This document shows positions 12,060 through 24,140 of a stretch of 64,000 nt of DNA, in pieces. Numbering within the stretch: position 1 is the first letter of the stretch; every line of letters starts with the position of its first letter. The position numbers were made by a program, and so were the translations under genes. Source of the stretch: Pardosa pseudoannulata (lineage: Eukaryota; Arthropoda; Arachnida; Araneae; Lycosidae); the NCBI GenBank assembly GCA_032207245.1, contig JAGEOH010000211.1, forward strand, positions 1-64,000. Reading direction: 5' to 3'. The notes under the pieces were generated by a model, which saw only the letters and a list, made by a program, of their open reading frames with translations, did no database searches and was not told where the DNA came from.

Positions 12060-13464
12060 ATTAAACGAACAGCGGTATATTAGATAAAACGGCGAAAAAA
12101 AGACTTATCCAAAAAATATTTAAGAAAGTCAAAGATAATTTTAAAAAAAAAAAATAACATAAATAAAATAAAAACATAGTGAAAATCATATAATATATCT
12201 TAACATAAGGGCATAGGCGGAAGATAAAGGCTGAGAAGGCAATAGGTATGAAATCACCCAAAAGAAAAAAATGAAAAAAAAGAAATAGGAAATAATCTAA
12301 AAAAAACACCCTAAACCACTGACATCTCAATCAAAAACTACAACTATTCCCAACATGGAAAAAGATAATGGCCAAAGCTCTTCACAAATGGTGAATATTT
12401 AACAATTGAGGATTAGGCCGAACCCAAGAAAGAGAGTGCTAAAAAAATGTCTAGAAAAAAAAAGGCTGCGATAGGAGAGAAAAAAATCGAAAACTTGAAA
12501 AAGTATTTTTCCATCAGTAAGGAAGACAATAATCCTTACAATACCAAAACTTGAAAAACAAATCGACAGGAAAACACAAAATAGGAATACAATAAATGAA
12601 AGATAAAGGGGGAAGCGAAAGAAAAAAACAAATAAAAAAAAACAAAAACTGAAAAAAAAAAATATATATAAAAAGATAACACGTATCAGGTCCCAATATG
12701 ACACAAGGAAAGAACCGATAGAGATATATATACAATAAAAGATTAAAGAAAAACAATAAACTCAGGAAAGAACATGAGAACACGTAGCCTATAGAAAAAA
12801 ATAGAAAAAGCATAAAACACGTAAGACAAAAAAACTGGGACATAAGCAACAGAACACTAACAGAGAGAGAACAGGCAGGGGAAAGCGACCGGGAAACTCA
12901 AGAAAAGATCTCCAGAGGTGGGAAAGGAAAAAAAACCGGTAGAAAAAAAAAGGAAAACGACCTAAAGAAAAAAAAACAAGAAGAGAAAGACAGGGTCACA
13001 AAAAACCAAGATCGATTACCCATAATAAGAAAGTTAGGGCATAAAAAGCGCAAAAAAATCTAGAAAAAAAAGAAAAGGGGGGCCATTCACCCTTCGTAAG
13101 AAAAACAAAAAAAAGAAAAGCTTCTCACTTAGTATGACAAAACATACCGTCCAGTCAAAGATCCCCCACAAATCACGCCTAGACATGCAAGTCAACAAAA
13201 GAGTTCTTAACCCCGACAAGAAATTCCTCTGAAGAGAATTCTCGGAGTGAAACTTAGGGAAAATCTCCACTCGAGCCTTAAACCAATTAAATACTCAAAA
13301 AAACAATTTAAAATTAAATATACAAAAAAATACTACACACAAAATACAAAAAAAAACTTTTAACTCAAAAAAAAAAACAAAAAAAATACTAAATGTAAAA
13401 ATTTCTAAACTACACAAGAATATCAAGGTTTAGGCAGGCAGATGAAATCCAGAGTCTGAAAAGA
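12060..13464. repeat. A-rich, garbled copy of leader, LTR and 3' end
   Basis: The block is dominated by A-runs on the plus strand but keeps element words in the right order. Near 12310 it has ccctaaacc...tcaatcaaaa (leader). Near 12678 it has acgtatcaggtccc followed by acacaaggaa (LTR start). Near 12900 it has ctcaagaaaagat and ccggtaga (LTR direct repeats). At 13145 it has taccgtccagtc, at 13232 gaagagaattctcggagt (past the polypurine tract), and at 13268 ctccactcgag followed by caattaaatactcaaaa. It then joins LTR-C at 13465. Spacing is compressed relative to a true LTR. Open frames here (Phe/Leu-rich) are by-products of T-runs and not genes. Confidence 0.6.
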
Positions 13465-14483
13465 TGTAATTTGGTAAGTATCCGGACTGTTTCAGGAGAC
13501 ACAAGGAAGAATCCAAAATACTAGACTAATTGGTTTATTAACACATCAGCTATATACATTATTTCACAAGTATAAAATAAAACAATCTGATCACAGGAAG
13601 TGATGAGTACAGGCCTGAGTAGAGACGGGTACCTAAACTAATTCAGACTCTGCCGAAATATGGTAGCATAGACGGAAGACACAATTCGTAGCTTTCTCAC
13701 TATATCACTGTAACACACTAAAAACTGTAGTACAGTTCTAAAGAACAGCAACAATCCTGAAGAGGATTATAATAGCATACGAAGAACCCAAGCACAGGGT
13801 ATCACTTCAATCTCACAAGAGATTTATCCCAAGATGGGATTATAGCAAATGAAACTCTCCGGTAGAGAGACAGGTCAAGGCGACCAACGAGTTAGCCGAT
13901 GCGGCTACTCAAGAAAAGATCCCAAGGTGGGATTATCGCAAATAAAACTCTCCGGTAGAGAGACAGGTCAAGACGACCTACGAGTTAGCCGATGCGGCTA
14001 CTCAAAAGATCCCAAGGTGGGATTATAGCAAATAAAACTCTCCGGTAGAGAGACAGGTCAAGGCGACCTACGAATTAGCTGATTGCTTGCTAACTAACTT
14101 CTTTCCAAAAAAATATCTTCTTCGTCTCTTTCTAGGGGAGGGGCCTCCAAGAGACGGGCCTCACCCACAATTTTATTATTGGGTCACTTAGCGATGACCT
14201 CATCTTCGACCAACTGCATTGGTCCGAGTTAAACCATTATCAGCCGTAAAGCTAAGATTGCATTAGCGGCAACATCTGAGAAGCGGCAAACCCTTTGTCG
14301 TTCCGCGATCATCTTTTTAGCTGACAAAAAAGGTACCGTCCAGTCTGGCGTATTGTTCCTTCACTATAGTGCGCGGCCGTGTAGACTTCATGGTGCCGTA
14401 GAAAACAATTCTTTTGTATTCACACAAGTCCACCTTTAAAAGCAAAGTTCTTTGACGATACACCGCTATATCACGCCGTTACA
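13465..14483 (-). repeat. LTR-C (1,019 bp)
   Basis: Begins TGTAATTTGG (altered from TGTAACG) and ends CGCCGTTACA. It has three units of the ~92-bp direct repeat (about 13827-14060) against two in LTR-B. Internal variants such as gtagtacagttctaaag are shared with LTR-D and not with LTR-B. Confidence 0.8.
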
Positions 14484-14713
14484 GCTTCCTCCCCCCTAAG
14501 GAAGAGAATTCTCCGGAGTCTGACGATGGAAATTCTCTAATGAACTTAAAAGTGAGTCAACTTACTCTCCACTCGAGGCCAATTAAATACTCAAAATTTA
14601 ACACATTTAAAATTAAAATTTACAATTTAAATTCTTATAAATACACAAAATTGAAATACTTTTAAGCACTAAACACACACAAAAAAATTACTCAAATGTT
14701 AAACTATTTACAC

Positions 14714-16165
14714 CTACAACAAGATGACACATCCAAGGTTATAGACGACTGAGACAGTCAGCGTTTTGATTTTCCTTTCCAGGCCGATGAACAAACTTGT
14801 ATCGGAAAGGCTGCAAAACCAACGACCAACGTAATAACCTAGGATTGGTAGTAGACTGCTTTTTAACCACGTCATTCGTTTACTCAACTCGCTATCCCTA
14901 GCTATACTCTCGAAATCATAGACATTCGGATCCGCTTCCGGATAAATAATGTCTAAGTCTTTCCCTGAGACTTTATCCTCCTCTGATTCAGAATATATCA
15001 AGTTAACAGTTTGTGCTCTCTGATGATAAGGTTTTAGCATGTTAACATGATATACCTGAGTCTTGTTTCTGTCCTGCATTCTAACAAGGTAATTGGTATC
15101 GGAAATCTGATTTTCAATGATACCGGGGCCAACCCATTGCACTGCTAATTTGTTTGGTCGCGCTGTGGCTAGCACCAAAACTCGATCACCTTTTTTAAAT
15201 TGTCTCCTAACAGACCCTTTATCGTACCAAAACTTCCTTTTGTTCTGAGCTTCTGTCATTCTTTCTACGGCTAGCTCCTGACATTCTTTTAATCGGTTGA
15301 TCAAATCAAATACGTATTCCGTCACCGCGGAATCGTTTTCTCCGGGATTTACCCAATGATCATATAATAAAGTTTCCGGCATTCTCAAATTTTTCCCGTA
15401 CACTAACTCTGCGGGGCTGAAGCCCGTACTTTCATGGGTTACAGTTCTAAGCGCTAACAGGGCTGCAGGAAGGTTCTTTTCCCAGTCCTCTTTTGATTCT
15501 AGACACATTACCCGTAAAAGCCGTTTTAGGGTTCTGTGAAATCGTTCCACAGGGTTAGATTGCGGATGAAAGACCGACGAATGAGTTACCCTAATTCCAA
15601 ACTTCTCAAAAAATTCGGAGGTTAGGTTGCTCGTAAAACTTGTGCCCAAGTCACACTGAATTTCCCTAGCATAACCGTACCTACTGAACAATGCCATTAA
15701 AGCGTCGATTATAGAAACCGATCCAATATCCGTTACAGGAATGGCGTCAGGGTATTTCGATGACATACAAATCGCCGTGACTAAATATTTGTTTCCTTTA
15801 GCACTTTCGGGAAGGGGACCTACCGTATCAATATTTATTTTTGAAAACACCTCCGTTATAATAGGTACAAGTTTGAGAGGAGCCTTCTTTTTATCCCGGG
15901 GTTTTCCTACTCTCTGACACGGGTCACAACTGCGGACAAATTCTTCCACTTCTTTAATGCAATGAGGCCAGAAGTAATAACTTAACAACCTGTCCTTAGT
16001 CTTTGTCACTCCGGCGTGAGCGGAAGTACCCTCATGCGACATTGATAAAATCTTAGGTCTAAATTTCTTAGGAATAACCAACTGATAATTCTCTTGACCT
16101 CGGTGGTCTACACTTTTCCTAAATAATAAATTATCTTTAAAACAAAACTCGGTTTCACCTTTTTT
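14714..16165 (-). pseudogene. Copy 3 integrase fused to an RT stub; RT-RNase H deleted
   Basis: A 455-residue open frame (14714-16081) carries an intact HHCC region, the full DDE core and the integrase C-terminus, running into the acidic linker and the first RT residues (SELSKR). It then jumps at about 14870-14880 into the end of RNase H in the wrong frame, adding about 50 meaningless residues. The deletion removes about 1.25 kb compared with copy 1 and joins ccacgtca to tactcaactcg. A nine-T run near 16160 (eight in copies 1 and 2) shifts the protease link. Integrase alone could be complete; the copy cannot reverse transcribe by itself. Confidence 0.85.
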
Positions 16166-17857
16166 TTTGTTTTTCCCAACATAGTGTTAAGGTTTCACAT
16201 TTTTTTTGTTCGCAAGCTAACGCGTTTTGATCGACTTGCAACAGATAATTCCCATTCTCTTTAACGTCGGGTAAAGAAATCTGATGTGCGTCATCGCCAT
16301 CAGAAATTATAGCAGGAATATTTTCTTCAGCGTTATTTAACTCACTATCCGTAGTACCTTCCTCTCTCCTTTTGTGACTGCGCGTAATCACTTGACAAAG
16401 ATTTGGCTTTGATTTAACCTCCTCGATTAGTCGAGCTGTTCGATTACCTAGCAAGTACACAGAACGTCCTTCTCTATCTACTACGGCTGCCTTGGTTTTT
16501 ACTCTGCCGAATTCGGGGCTTTCTAAAATTACTGAGGCAACCGCGAAACAATTATAGTGTGAATCAATAGCTTGTTTTAGCCAGACACTCTCGCCAGTAA
16601 AATCTTTCGTACTCACATAATTTTTGTTCACTAAATCAAAAGAACTTCCTGAATCTCGCAATGCCGTGATTTCTTTCCCATTTACTTTCATTTTGCTCAA
16701 ATATGGTCCAAAAACATCTTTATCTAATTCATCCTCACCCAAAAAATTTATTTGTTCTCGGGGATTATCCCTTTTCCTCTGCGGACAATTCGGTCGCAAA
16801 TGCCCAGGGGCATTACAATGATAACACACCGGCAAGCGTCTTTTGTCGAATTCTGCGTTCCGCCTGTCTCTAGACTCCAACTGCTTCGGGGAACTCTCTT
16901 TGTTATCGGGTTCGCTTACCGATTCCGAATTCGTTTTTGCTCTTTCAAGGCGCTTCTCATTGTTTGGAAATTTTGAAAGAGTTGGTTTCCGAGTCTTTCT
17001 AACGGCTTCGAAACTGTCTAGTTTTTCGCCTAATTCTACAGGATCCTTAATTTCACCCCAAATATCTAGGAAATGTTCTTTCATCTCCGTGGTAGCCCTC
17101 TTTTTTAACTGATCTGCTATCAAAAGTTCTTTTAAGGTCTCAAAATTAACTACCTCCATTCCTTCTAACCAATGATTTAAATATGTTCGCAGGTCAAAAA
17201 CTAAATCTTTCCATGTAGTGGTTTTCTGTACGGACGTGAATTTAATCCGACAAGCATCAGGTTTCATTTTAAATCGGCTTAACAGTACCTTTTTCATATA
17301 CTGATAATCACTCATTTTCTCTTCTGGTTCCTTAATTAGATTTTGGGAAATTTCAAGAGGTAACAGGGCAATTAACTGGGAAACCCATTCCTCTTCCTCA
17401 ATTCCCGCTAACTGGCTTGTCTTTCGAACAAACTCAGATATAACGAAATTTCGGAATGCTCAGGGTGAAAAGGGCGCATTAAACTTTTTAGCTCCCGTTT
17501 GGGACGGTAAATCTCTGTTCTTGACGATCCTAAACTCGTGGTTTCTGCCGCGTTTGTAATACGCAATCGCTCAAGCTCGTATGCCCGCTCTGCCTCTTTT
17601 TCAGCCCTAGATTCAGCAGCCTCTCGTTCAGCCCTAGCCTCAGCAGCCTCTCGTTCAGCCTTAGCCTCAGCCTCTTCTTGTTCCCTTTCTGATTTTAATT
17701 GCTCCAAACAAGTTCTAAAAATTTCCTCATCATAGTTAGGAGCACTTTTAATTTTGTCGCATATATCCGCGATCCTATCTCCTGAACTAGTTTCCACATT
17801 CATCTCATAAGCCAAAGCCAACAAATCAACCTTTTTAAACCTTACAAGGTATGCCAT
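16155..17857 (-). pseudogene. Copy 3 Gag-protease (one main frameshift)
   Basis: Starts at ATG 17855-17857. The N-terminal 150 or so residues (head, coiled coil with extra Ala-Glu-Arg repeats, start of the capsid-like region) are open to about 17408. A one-base loss (gctaactgg against gctatactgg in copies 1 and 2) ends the frame. From 17315 leftward a 386-residue frame covers the rest of the capsid-like region, the CCHC knuckle (CYHCNAPGH...) and the whole DSGSS protease. Fewer defects than copies 1 and 2. Confidence 0.85.
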
Positions 17858-18821
17858 ATCTTTAAATTCTAATAGAAACACAATAAAAAAAATTCCTACA
17901 CAACCCTAACAATGAGATACAATCAAAACAGTACTAACTAACCAATACACAGAATACAATGACCAATTTAGAAATACTTAATACTTAAAAAAAATATCCA
18001 GATAATACACATGAAAATAATAAAATTGTTGCAATTACACAATTAAAAAAAATATGAACTTAGAATTAAAATTTTAAAAAGGATTAAATTTTTTTTTTTT
18101 TTTTTTACACCAGTTACACAAACACAACGTTAACAAATGCTCACTACCAATATATATACAAGGAACTTTTGAGTTGATTCTCTTGCAATTATTACAAACA
18201 CTGAACAGTCTTAGCCGTAACCTTGGAGTGTAAATTTGTAAATTCAAACATTAAAAGTTTTTTTTTTATAACACAATCAAATTTACCAGCACTTACGCAA
18301 TTTAACAATATAAATCAGCATAGATTCTTTACATTAACTTAATCAGAACTATATAAAAAAAAAATTCCCTTATTTTTACGCAAAATTCTTTGCACAAGAT
18401 TTAAAACTCTAAAATAATTTACTATACATTTTCCAAATTAGAAAAAAAAATTTAAGCATTCTCCGATTTCACATTAAATATTTTGCTCATACAAACAGAA
18501 AATAGGCCTCCAGTGGAAAATATATATTGACTCACCGATTTGACGCTTGACTGCACTGCCGTTAACACACAAGAACTGGAAAAGCTGGGAGCACAATAGC
18601 AAGTTTCTCTCTGCACAAAAGCCGTTGCTGGACACAGTACCGCTTCCTCTTCACAATAGGCACAAAGCGGAGAGGGGTTTTCGGAGAAAAGTCTACTTCA
18701 GCTACCCGCGAAAAGAAAATTTCTAATCTGCAAGAATTTTCCGTCTTAATTTTTTGGTTTCGGCAGGAGGATCTGAAATCCAACGAGCTGCCACCAATTT
18801 TATGAAATGAATATATATAGC
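17858..18821 (-). other. Copy 3 leader with primer-binding site
   Basis: Same layout as the copy 1 leader, with a shorter T-run near 18087-18106. The primer-binding string ccaacgagctgccacca is kept at about 18780-18796, again 26 nt or so from the LTR edge. Confidence 0.55.
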
Positions 18822-19839
18822 TGTAACGTATCCGGTCCCTGTTTCAGGAGACACAAGGAAGAATCCAAAATACTAGACTAATTGGTTTATTAACACATCA
18901 GCTATATACATTATTTCACAAGTATAAAATAAAACAATCTGATCACAGGAAGTGATGAGTACAGGCCTGAGTAGAGACGGGTACCTAAACTAATTCAGAC
19001 TCTGCCGAAATATGGTAGCATAGACGGAAGACACAATTCGTAGCTTTCTCACTATATCACTGTAACACACTAAAAACTGTAGTACAGTTCTAAAGAACAG
19101 CAACAATCCTGAAGAGGATTATAATAGCATACGAAGAACCCAAGCACAGGGTATCACTTCAATCTCACAAGAGATTTATCCCAAGATGGGATTATAGCAA
19201 ATGAAACTCTCCGGTAGAGAGACAGGTCAAGGCGACCAACGAGTTAGCCGATGCGGCTACTCAAGAAAAGATCCCAAGGTGGGATTATCGCAAATAAAAC
19301 TCTCCGGTAGAGAGACAGGTCAAGACGACCTACGAGTTAGCCGATGCGGCTACTCAAGAAAAGATCCCAAGGTGGGATTATAGCAAATAAAACTCTCCGG
19401 TAGAGAGACAGGTCAAGGCGACCTACGAATTAGCTGATTGCTTGCTAACTAACTTCTTTCCAAAAAAAATATCTTCTTCGTCTCTTTCTAGGGGAGGGGC
19501 CTCCAAGAGACGGGCCTCACCCACAATTTTATTATTGGGTCACTTAGCGATGACCTCATCTTCGACCAACTGCATTGGTCCGAGTTAAACCATTATCAGC
19601 CGTAAAGCTAAGATTGCATTAGCGGCAACATCTGAGAAGCGGCAAACCCTTTGTCGTTCCGCGATCATCTTTTTAGCTGACAAAAAAGGTACCGTCCAGT
19701 CTGGCGTATTGTTCCTTCACTATAGTGCGCGGCCGTGTAGACTTCATGGTGCCGTAGAAAACAATTCTTTTGTATTCACACAAGTCCACCTTTAGAAGCA
19801 AAGTTCTTTGACGATACACCGCTATATCACGCCGTTACA
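18822..19839 (-). repeat. LTR-D (1,018 bp)
   Basis: Begins TGTAACGTATCC and ends CGCCGTTACA. It has three ~92-bp repeat units (about 19180-19415). It is nearly identical to LTR-C, with the same repeat number and shared variants. Confidence 0.8.
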
Positions 19840-20067
19840 GCTTCCTCCCCCCTAAGGAAGAGAATTCTCCGGAGTCTGACGATGGAAATTCTCTAATGAA
19901 CTTAAAAGTGAGTCAACTTACTCTCCACTCGAGGCCAATTAAATACTCAAAATTTAACACATTTAAAATTAAAATTTACAATTTAAATTCTTATAAATAC
20001 ACAAAATTGAAATACTTTTAAGCACTAAACACACAAAAAAATTACTCAAATGTTAAACTATTTACAC

Positions 20068-21537
20068 CTACAACAAAATGACACATCCAAGGTTATAGAC
20101 GACTGAGACAGTCAGCGTTTTGATTTTCCTTTCCAGGCCGATAAACAACCTTGTATCGGAAAAGCTGCAAAACCAACGACCAACGTAATAACCTAGGATT
20201 GGTAGTAGACTGCTTTTTAACCACGTCATTCGTTTACTCAACTCGCTATCCCTAGCTATACTCTCGAAATCATAGACATTCGGATCCGCTTCCGGATAAA
20301 TAATGTCTAAGTCTTTCCCTGAGTCTTTATCCTCCTCTGATTCAGAATATATCAAGTTAACAGTTTCTGCTCTCTGATGGTAAGGTTTTAGCATGTTAAC
20401 ATGATATACCTGAGTCTTGTTTCTGTCCTGCATTCTAACAAGGTAATTGGTATCCGAAATCTGATTTTCAATGATACCAGGGCCAACCCATTGCACTGCT
20501 AATTTGTTTGGTCGCGCTGTGGCTAGCACCAAAACTCGATCACCTTTTTTAAATTGTCTCCTAACAGACCCTTTATCGTACCAAAACTTCCTTTTGTTCT
20601 GAGCTTCTGTCATTCTTTCTACAGCTAGCTCCTGACATTCTTTTAATCGATTGATCAAATCAAATACGTATTCCGTCACCGCGGAATCGTTTTCTCCGGG
20701 ATTTACCCAATGATCATATAATAAAGTTTCCGGCATTCTCAAATTTTTTTCGTACACTAACTCTGCGGGGCTGAAGCCCGTACTTTCATGGGTTACAGTT
20801 CTAAGCGCTAACAGGGCTGCAGGAAGGTTCTTTTCCCAGTCCTCTTTTGATTCTAGACACATTACCCGTAAAAGCCGTTTTAGGGTTCTGTGAAATCGTT
20901 CCACAGGGTTAGATTGCGGATGAAAGACCGACGAATGAGTTACCCTAATTCCAAACTTCTCAAAAAATTCGGAGGTTAGGTTGCTCGTAAAACTTGTGCC
21001 CAAGTCACACTGAATTTCCCTAGCATAACCGTACCTACTGAACAATGCCATTAAAGCGTCGATTATAGAAACCGATCCAATATCCGTTACAGGAATGGCG
21101 TCAGGGTATTTCGATGACATACAAATCGCCGTGACTAAATATTTGTTTCCTTTAGCACTTTCGGGAAGGGGACCTACCGTATCAATATTTATTTTTGAAA
21201 ACACCTCCGTTATAATAGGTACAAGTTTGAGAGGAGCCTTCTTTTTATCCCGGGGTTTTCCTACTCTCTGACACGGGTCACAACTGCGGACAAATTCTTC
21301 CACTTCTTTAATGCAATGAGGCCAGAAGTAATAACTTAACAACCTGTCCTTAGTCTTTGTCACTCCGGCGTGAGCGGAAGTACCCTCATGCGACATTGAT
21401 AGAATCTTAGGTCTAAATTTCTTAGGAATAACCAACTGATAATTCTCTTGACCTCGGTGGTCTACACTTTTCCTAAATAATAAATTATCTTTAAAACAAA
21501 ACTCGGTTTCACCTTTTTTTTTTGTTTTTCCCAACAT
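20068..21537 (-). pseudogene. Copy 4 integrase fused to an RT stub; RT-RNase H deleted
   Basis: A 489-residue open frame. Zinc-region His50 and His56, Cys86 and Cys89, then catalytic Asp119, Asp178 and Glu213 are all present, followed by the integrase C-terminal domain. It runs into the RT stub and ends out of frame at the same deletion junction as copy 3 (about 20226-20235). A ten-T run near 21520 separates it from the protease frame. It is the cleanest integrase in the array. Confidence 0.85.
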
Positions 21538-21539
21538 GG

Positions 21540-23181
21540 TGTTAAGGTTTCACATTTTTTTTGTTCGCAAGCTAACGCGTTTTGATCGACTTGCAACAGA
21601 TAATTCCCATTCTCTTTAACGTCGGGTAAAGAAATCTGATGTGCGTCATCGCCATCAGAAATTATAGCAGGAATATTTTCTTCAGCGTTATTTAACTCAC
21701 TATCCGTAGTACCTTCCTCTCTCCTTTTGTGACTGCGCGTAATCACTTGACAAAGATTTGGCTTTGATTTAACCTCATCGATTAGTCGAGCTGTTCGATT
21801 ACCTAGCAAGTACACAGAACGTCCTTCTCTATCTACTACGGCTGCTTTGGTGTTTACTCTGCCGAATTCGGGGCTTTCTAAAATTACTGAGGCAACCGCG
21901 AAACAATTAAAGTGTGAATCAATAGCTTGTTTTAGCCAGACAGTCTCGCCAGTAAAATCTTTCGTACTCACATAATTTTTTGTTCACTAAATCAAAAGAA
22001 CTTCCTGAATCTCGCAATGCCGTGATTTCTTTCCCATTTACTTTAATTTTGCTCAAATATGGTCCAAAAACATCTTTATCTAATTCATCCTCGCCCAAAA
22101 AATTTATTTGTTCTCGGGGATTATCCCTTTTCCTCTGCGGACAATTCGGTCGCAAATGCCCAGGGGCATGACAATGATAACACACCGGCAAGCGTCTTTT
22201 GTCGAATTCTGCGTTCCGCCTGTCTCTAGACTCCAACTGCTTCGGGGAACTCTCTTTGTTATCGGGTTTGCTTACCGATTCCGAATTCGTTTTTGCTCTT
22301 TCAAGGCGCTTCTCATTGTTTGGAAATTTTGAAAGAGTTGGTTTCCGAATCTTTCTAACGGCTTCGAAACTGTCTAGTTTTTCGCCTAATTCTACAGGAT
22401 CCTTAATTTCACCCCAAATATCTAGGAAATGTTCTTTCATCTCCGGGGTAGCCCTCTTTTTTAACTGATCTGCTATCAAAAGTTCTTTTAAGGTCTCAAA
22501 ACTAACTACCTCCATTCCTTCTAACCAATGATTTAAATATGTTCGCAGGTCAAAAACTAAATCTTTCCATGTAGTGGTTTTCTGTAGGGACGTGAATTTA
22601 ATCCGACAAGCATCAGGTTTCATTTTAAATCGGCTTAACAGTACCTTTTTCATATACTGATAATCACTCATTTTCTCTTCTGGTTCCTTAATTAGATTTT
22701 GGGAAATTTCAAGAGGTAACAGCGCAATTAACTGGGAAACCCATTCCTCTTCCTCAATTCCCGCTACACTGGCTTGTCTTTCGAACAAACTCAGATATAA
22801 CGAAATTTCGGAATGCTCAGGGTGAAAAGGGCGCATCAAACTTTTTAGCTCCCGTTTGGGACGGTAAATCTCTGTTCTTGACGATCCTAAACTCGTGGTT
22901 TCTGCCGCGTTTGTAATACGCAATCGCTCAAGCTCGTATGCCCGCTCTGCCTCTTTTTCAGCCCTAGATTCAGCAGCCTCTCGTTCAGTCCTAGCCTCTT
23001 CTTGTTCCCTTTCTGATTTTAATTGCTCCAAACAAGTTCTAAAAATTTCCTCATCATAGTTAGGAGCACTTTTAATTTTGTCGCATATATCCGCGATCCT
23101 ATCTCCTGAACTAGTTTCCACATTCATCTCATAAGCCAAAGCCAACAAGTCAACCTTTTTAAACCTTACAAGGTATGCCAT
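21540..23181 (-). pseudogene. Copy 4 Gag-protease (nearly intact)
   Basis: Starts at ATG 23179-23181. One open frame runs from the Gag head through the shortest coiled coil of the array, the capsid-like region, the CCHC knuckle (CYHCHAPGHLRPNC) and the protease DSGSS to about 21980, where one extra T (cataatttttt) shifts frame. The remaining protease (21540-21971) is open in the next frame. One repaired base would make Gag-protease continuous, so the defect may be a sequencing error. Confidence 0.85.
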
Positions 23182-24140
23182 ATCTTTAAATTCTAATAGA
23201 AACACAATAAAAAAAAAATTCCTACACAACCCTAACAATGAGATACAATCAAAACAGTACTAACTAACCAATACACAGAATACAATGACCAATTTAGAAA
23301 TACTTAATACTTAAAAAAAAAGATATTCAGATAATACACATGAAAATAATAAAATTGTTGCAATTACACAATTTAAAAAAAAATATGAACTTAGAATTAA
23401 AATTTTAAAAAGGATTAATTTTTTTTTTTCACCAGTTACACAAACACAACGTTAACAAATGCTCACTACCAATATATATACAAGGAACTTTTGAGTTGAT
23501 TCTCTTGCAATTATTACAAACACTGAACAGTCTTAGCCGTAACCTTGGAGTGTAAATTTGTAAATTCAAACATTAAAAGTTTTTTTTTTTTATAACACAA
23601 TCAAATTTACCAGCACTTACGCAATTTAACAATATAAATCAGCATAGATTCTTTACATTAACTTAATCAGAACTATATAAAAAAAAATTCCCTTATTTTT
23701 ACGCAAAATTCTTTGCACAAGATTTAAAACTCTAAAATAATTTACTATACATTTTCCAAATTAGAAAAAAAAATTTAAGCATTCTCCGATTTCACATTAA
23801 ATATTTTGCTCATACAAACAGAAAATAGGCCTCCAGTGGAAAATATATATTGACTCACCGATTTGACGCTTGACTGCACTGCCGTTAACACACAAGAACT
23901 GGAAAAGCTGGGAGCACAATAGCAAGTTTCTCTCTGCACAAAAGCCGTTGCTCTGGATACCGCTTCCTCTTGACAATAGGCACAAAGCGGAGAGGGGTTT
24001 TCGGAGAAAAGTCTACTTCAGCTACCCGCGAAAAGAAAACTTCTAATTCGCAAGAATTTTCCGTCTTAATTTTTGGTTTCGGCAGGAGGATCTGAAATCC
24101 AACGAGCTGCCACCATTTTTATGAAATGAATATATATAGC
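23182..24140 (-). other. Copy 4 leader with primer-binding site
   Basis: Same layout as the other leaders, with a short T-run near 23420. The string ccaacgagctgccacca is kept near 24099-24115, about 25 nt from the LTR edge. Confidence 0.55.

Noticed and set aside
12061..13270. Phe/Leu-rich open frames resembling membrane proteins
   Set aside because: Products of T-runs on the minus strand of the garbled LTR block; not conserved in any other copy.
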